A DNA stretch of 8,549 nt, taken from NCBI GenBank assembly GCA_016212685.1, contig JACREW010000104.1, positions 1-8,549 of the forward strand, given 5' to 3'. This document shows positions 5,964 to 8,549 of the stretch, one piece after another. The stretch is from Nitrospirota bacterium (lineage in GTDB: Bacteria; Nitrospirota; Thermodesulfovibrionia; Thermodesulfovibrionales; Dissulfurispiraceae). Within the stretch, counting starts at the first letter, position 1. Every line of letters starts with the position of its first letter. A program made the position numbers and the translations under genes. The notes beneath the pieces were generated by a model. It worked only from the letters and a program-made list of their open reading frames with translations, was not told the DNA's origin and made no database searches.

Positions 5964-7577
5964 TTAATTCAATACCGGCATGGTAATTATAAACTCCGTT
6001 CCCCTGTCGATTTCGCTCTTTACCGATATTTCTCCCTTATGGTCTTTTACGATCCTTTCCACACAGGCGAGGCCGAGTCCCGATCCACGCGTCTTTGTAG
6101 TAAAAAACGGCTTGAATATCTCGGAGATTACATCCCCTCTTATGCCGGCGCCCGTATCTTTTACCACGACAAGCGCACGTGAGTCAAAACTCCCTGTAGT
6201 AATTTTAACGGTATCCCCTGCCTTTGTTACATCGAGGGAGTTGACGATAATATTGAGGAGCGCCTGTTTCAACTGCTGCGCATCGAATTTAAATGGAGGA
6301 ATTCTTTCATCGAGCGACATTATGACCTCGACGTTATTTTCCGTAGCCTCCTGTCTGATAAGTTCAACCGTCTCGCTCACGACCCTGTTCATGTCCGAGA
6401 CCTGCAAATTAAGAGGAGACGGCCTCGAAAATCTTAAAACGCTCGTCACAATTTCGTTCAACCGCACGGTCTCTTCTTCGATAATATAAAGGAACTCCTT
6501 CAAGACCTCTCCCTTAAAATTGGCCTGAAGATACGAAGCAGCGCCTCGAATAGCATTAAGCGGGTTTTTAATCTCATGGGCAACCGTCATGGACATCTCA
6601 CCGAGGGCGGAGAGTTTTTCGAGGCGGGCATTTTCTTTACCGGTCTCCTCCAGCTCCCTCATGCTGTCTCTAAGCTTTTTTATCATCTGATTGAAGACCT
6701 CTATGAGCTCTCCAATCTCATCTCCGCATGATTCCTTGTAAACTATGCAATTCTTGCACCCGCCGATCTTTTCAAAAACATCCCCCTGAATCCCTCCGTA
6801 ACACATGGTTCCCGATATAGTCCAGCACCTCTTTTTACCGTAGGCGGGACATTCCTTTGCCCGGCATCCGAGCATGTCCCGGCAGCTGGATATATGATCA
6901 TTGGGCACCTCGACATCGAGATTTCCTTCCTGAACAAGTTCCATTTTATCCTTCAGCTTTTTCATGGGCGTTGTCAAAAGCCTTGCAAGGCCGAAGGCCC
7001 CCCATACGCCGATGAACATCATAATGCCCGAGATTAAAAGCACATTATGTTTAAGACCCATCAGGTTATCCTCTATAACCCTTTCGACACTGTCCTTTGA
7101 GAAACCCACTACGACCGTTCCGACAACCTCGTATCCGGCCTTCACCGGAACTATTATCTCCTTTATATCATCTGCTGCATTGTAGCGGATATATTCTTTT
7201 ACTGCAAAATCCGTATAATCACGCATCCAGGCACGCAGAGCCTGTCCTAACAGTTTACGATCCGTGTGGGCAACGATCCTTTCATTGCGGTCGACTATGC
7301 CCGCATAGGCGCACCCAGGCGCATGCGCGGTTAGTCTGACCATCTCGTCGAGCCGTAAAGGATCCTTAAATATCAATGGTTCGACGGCATCCTTAGCAAG
7401 GTTCCGTACCACCACGAGATGGTTATTATCCATCTCTGTCCCCAGCGCCCTCCTCTGGTAGGTGCTGATGAAGGCGTTGATTATGATCATGATAATGAAG
7501 ATGAGGGCGATAACAGCCACAGAGAACTTCTGGACGAGGCTTAACTTTCGGAATACTTTTTTAATAGTCTCTCTCAT
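5964..7577 (-). CDS. Membrane sensor histidine kinase with Cache-like sensor domain and Cys-rich insert in HAMP
   Basis: The product is 537 residues. Membrane helices lie at about 17-38 and 177-199 and flank an extracytoplasmic region (39-176) that looks like a single Cache-type domain (YAGIVDRNERIVAHTD; IIVPVKAGYEVVGTVVVGFS). HAMP follows (about 200-305) but is interrupted by an insert with eight cysteines at 232-284. The HisKA domain has the phospho-acceptor H334 in VAHEIKNPL. The ATPase domain shows the N box (LLNIIVNSLDV, 440-450), G1 KDTGAGI (473-479), F box FKPFFTTK (488-495) and G2 GSGLGLA (498-504), so it is catalytically complete. The ATG lies four bases after the binding-protein stop, with only a weak ribosome binding site, so translational coupling is likely. 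The next gene is its probable response regulator. The signal is unknown; a PhnD-like partner protein upstream could deliver it, as AioX does for AioS. Confidence 0.95.
   Translation of the reverse strand: MRETIKKVFRKLSLVQKFSVAVIALIFIIMIIINAFISTYQRRALGTEMDNNHLVVVRNLAKDAVEPLIFKDPLRLDEMVRLTAHAPGCAYAGIVDRNERIVAHTDRKLLGQALRAWMRDYTDFAVKEYIRYNAADDIKEIIVPVKAGYEVVGTVVVGFSKDSVERVIEDNLMGLKHNVLLISGIMMFIGVWGAFGLARLLTTPMKKLKDKMELVQEGNLDVEVPNDHISSCRDMLGCRAKECPAYGKKRCWTISGTMCYGGIQGDVFEKIGGCKNCIVYKESCGDEIGELIEVFNQMIKKLRDSMRELEETGKENARLEKLSALGEMSMTVAHEIKNPLNAIRGAASYLQANFKGEVLKEFLYIIEEETVRLNEIVTSVLRFSRPSPLNLQVSDMNRVVSETVELIRQEATENNVEVIMSLDERIPPFKFDAQQLKQALLNIIVNSLDVTKAGDTVKITTGSFDSRALVVVKDTGAGIRGDVISEIFKPFFTTKTRGSGLGLACVERIVKDHKGEISVKSEIDRGTEFIITMPVLN
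6726..6884 (-). other. Eight-cysteine insert (two-CW-like) inside the HAMP linker of the kinase
   Basis: This marks kinase residues 232-284, which split the HAMP domain between GNLDVEVPND and GDEIGELIEVFNQM. Cysteines are at 232, 238, 243, 251, 259, 274, 277 and 284. The segment RCWTISGTMC (250-259), then QGDVFEKIGGCKNC and VYKES, resembles the second half of the two-CW domain, a Cys-rich module I recall from anaerobe proteins. The first half (CRDMLGC...CPAY) is a looser match lacking the tryptophan. It lies just inside the membrane on the cytoplasmic side. Metal, iron-sulfur or thiol-redox sensing is plausible but unproven. Confidence 0.7.
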
Positions 7578-7581
7578 ATAA

Positions 7582-8481
7582 TCAATACTTCATCAGGGCA
7601 TCGAACTCGGCATCATCGGCGGTCCTGAAGCCCTTTATCTTCGCCGCCCATAGTATCTCTTTATCCTGCATGCCCACCAGAAGGTCCTTGACATAATTGA
7701 CAAGAGACGGTTTTATATCCCTGCACAATGCAAACGGCCAGTTCGGCAGCGAGGCTGTTTTTACAAGCACCCGTATCTTCTTCATGTCCACTGCATCTTT
7801 CCATACGACAAGCGCCGACTCGCGCACAAATCCGGCATCCGCCTCGCCCCTGTAAACACCAAGGATTACGTTTTCCTGTCTTTTAGCATCTATGATCTTC
7901 AGGTCTCTTTCGGTATCTATGCCGAGTTTCAGAAGGAACAGCCTCTGTGAAAGATAACCGCCTGCCGATTTAGGGGACGTGATAAGAACTTTTCTATCCC
8001 GCAATTCCCTTACCTCTTTAATCTTGCTGTCATTGCGGACTATGATAACTCCCCTGAACCTGTCTCCGCCCTCCATCCATTCATCCGGAGGGTTGTCTTC
8101 GCCGATGGTCGTTACCAGAGGTTTTATGTCCCTTTCCCTGTCGATAAGCGCAAAGATGTACGGGTTCTGATAAGAAAAATCGACACTGCCGCTTTTGACC
8201 ACTTGCATGAAGTCTTCGAAATCCTTGGGTATTACGAGCTTAAACTCGTATCCTGTTTTATATGAAAGGTATCTCATCAGGGGATCGTACCGGTCATAGA
8301 GCGTTATTGCCGAATAAAGGGGAAGCACCGCCACCTTTATCGTTCTCGGTCCGTATTCTATGTAATCCCTTCCTGTAAGATTTTTGATCATGACCCTGAT
8401 GACATCGAAGTCCCTGTCTTCGGCAGCAGCGAATCCCACCATATTTTTATCGATTGAAGCGATGCTATCACTTTCTTTCAA
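7582..8481 (-). CDS. PhnD-like periplasmic substrate-binding protein, tandem-domain, 5' part missing or frameshifted
   Basis: From the first available start (a TTG at 8481) the frame gives 299 residues. Residues about 46-299 are a complete PhnD/SsuA-type binding domain (IKVAVLPLYSAITLYDRYDPL; SGSVDFSYQNPYIFA; SPKSAGGYLSQRLFLLKLGI; GEADAGFVRESALVVW; LPNWPFALC). Residues 1-35 are instead the tail of an earlier copy: GFAAAEDRDFDVIRVM (16-31) matches GFRTADDAEFDALMKY (284-299). The TTG has no ribosome binding site and begins mid-domain, so it is not a convincing true start. The protein is probably a tandem two-domain binder whose first domain lies off the window. No signal peptide is visible for this reason. 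Its stop is four bases before the kinase ATG, so it probably serves as the ligand-binding partner of the kinase, as AioX does, rather than as part of an ABC importer. No transporter genes are in view. Confidence 0.8.
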   Translation of the reverse strand: MKESDSIASIDKNMVGFAAAEDRDFDVIRVMIKNLTGRDYIEYGPRTIKVAVLPLYSAITLYDRYDPLMRYLSYKTGYEFKLVIPKDFEDFMQVVKSGSVDFSYQNPYIFALIDRERDIKPLVTTIGEDNPPDEWMEGGDRFRGVIIVRNDSKIKEVRELRDRKVLITSPKSAGGYLSQRLFLLKLGIDTERDLKIIDAKRQENVILGVYRGEADAGFVRESALVVWKDAVDMKKIRVLVKTASLPNWPFALCRDIKPSLVNYVKDLLVGMQDKEILWAAKIKGFRTADDAEFDALMKY

Positions 8482-8549
8482 TGCAACGAGACTTTTAATG
8501 ATCTCCCTTTTTGTTTCTTTCGGGAGAATGTCCGATTAGCAAAATACGA
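8482..8549 (-). pseudogene. Upstream remnant of the first PhnD domain with an apparent frameshift
   Basis: The frame of the downstream binding protein stays open upstream of the TTG to a TAA at 8536-8538, encoding SDILPKETKREIIKSLVAL, a typical C-terminal helix region of a PhnD domain. Beyond that stop, the other frame reads SYFAN, which fits the residues normally preceding that helix (compare PFALCRDI in the second copy). Joining them needs one extra base near 8534-8537. The simplest reading is a single-base deletion or assembly error in one long two-domain gene. Only 11 bases lie upstream of the stop in this window, so this is suggestive only. Confidence 0.5.

Noticed and set aside
5980..6489. 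Plus-strand open frame of 169 codons.
   Set aside because: It is antisense to the conserved kinase ATPase domain, a typical shadow frame.
8534..8540. Programmed ribosomal frameshift at the binding-protein break.
   Set aside because: No slippery heptamer or downstream structure is apparent. A simple one-base deletion or assembly error explains it.

Overview
The window is a compact block of bacterial genes, all on the minus strand, so it reads biologically from high to low coordinates. Base composition looks intermediate. The gene types (an NtrC-type sigma-54 activator, a sensor kinase with a Cys-rich insert, a CISM-type molybdoenzyme with a ferredoxin subunit, TauE/SafE-like proteins) and the G/C-hairpin repeats suggest an anaerobic or sulfur/metal-cycling bacterium such as a Nitrospirota or Desulfobacterota member. 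That placement is inference and no single feature fixes it.

Regulatory half (about 8549 to 4450): a PhnD-like periplasmic binding protein enters from the right edge. It carries the tail of one PhnD domain followed by a complete second one, and its 5' part looks frameshifted at the edge. Four bases further on is a membrane histidine kinase with an extracytoplasmic Cache-like domain and a HAMP domain interrupted by an eight-cysteine insert. After a 155-base gap holding a REP-like double hairpin comes an NtrC-family response regulator with an intact GAFTGA loop. Together these form a three-component arrangement (binding protein, kinase, sigma-54 activator). It resembles AioX-AioS-AioR (arsenite), and in logic TtrS/ThsS-type sensors of tetrathionate or thiosulfate, where PhnD-like domains sense the substrate of a molybdoenzyme.

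Control region (4144-4449, 306 bases, no gene): two 18-base inverted repeats 32 bases apart, just after the regulator stop, look like activator sites. About 120 and 150 bases downstream of them lies a near-consensus sigma-54 -24/-12 promoter, followed by a roughly 139-base leader with a hairpin and then a strong ribosome binding site. This ties the regulator directly to the next operon.

Effector half (about 4143 to 1): a secreted/membrane protein with an Ig-like periplasmic domain fused to one TauE/SafE half; a separate 129-residue protein that is the other TauE/SafE half; a 694-residue molybdopterin oxidoreductase of the PhsA/PsrA/SoeA-type superfamily with no Tat signal; and the start of its [4Fe-4S] ferredoxin-like electron-transfer subunit, which runs off the left edge. 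The likely reading is an inducible system for handling an oxyanion, most plausibly of sulfur. A periplasmic sensor detects the compound, sigma-54 transcription switches on, a two-piece TauE-type transporter moves sulfite or a related anion, and a cytoplasmic molybdoenzyme oxidises or reduces it. The substrate cannot be determined from the sequence.
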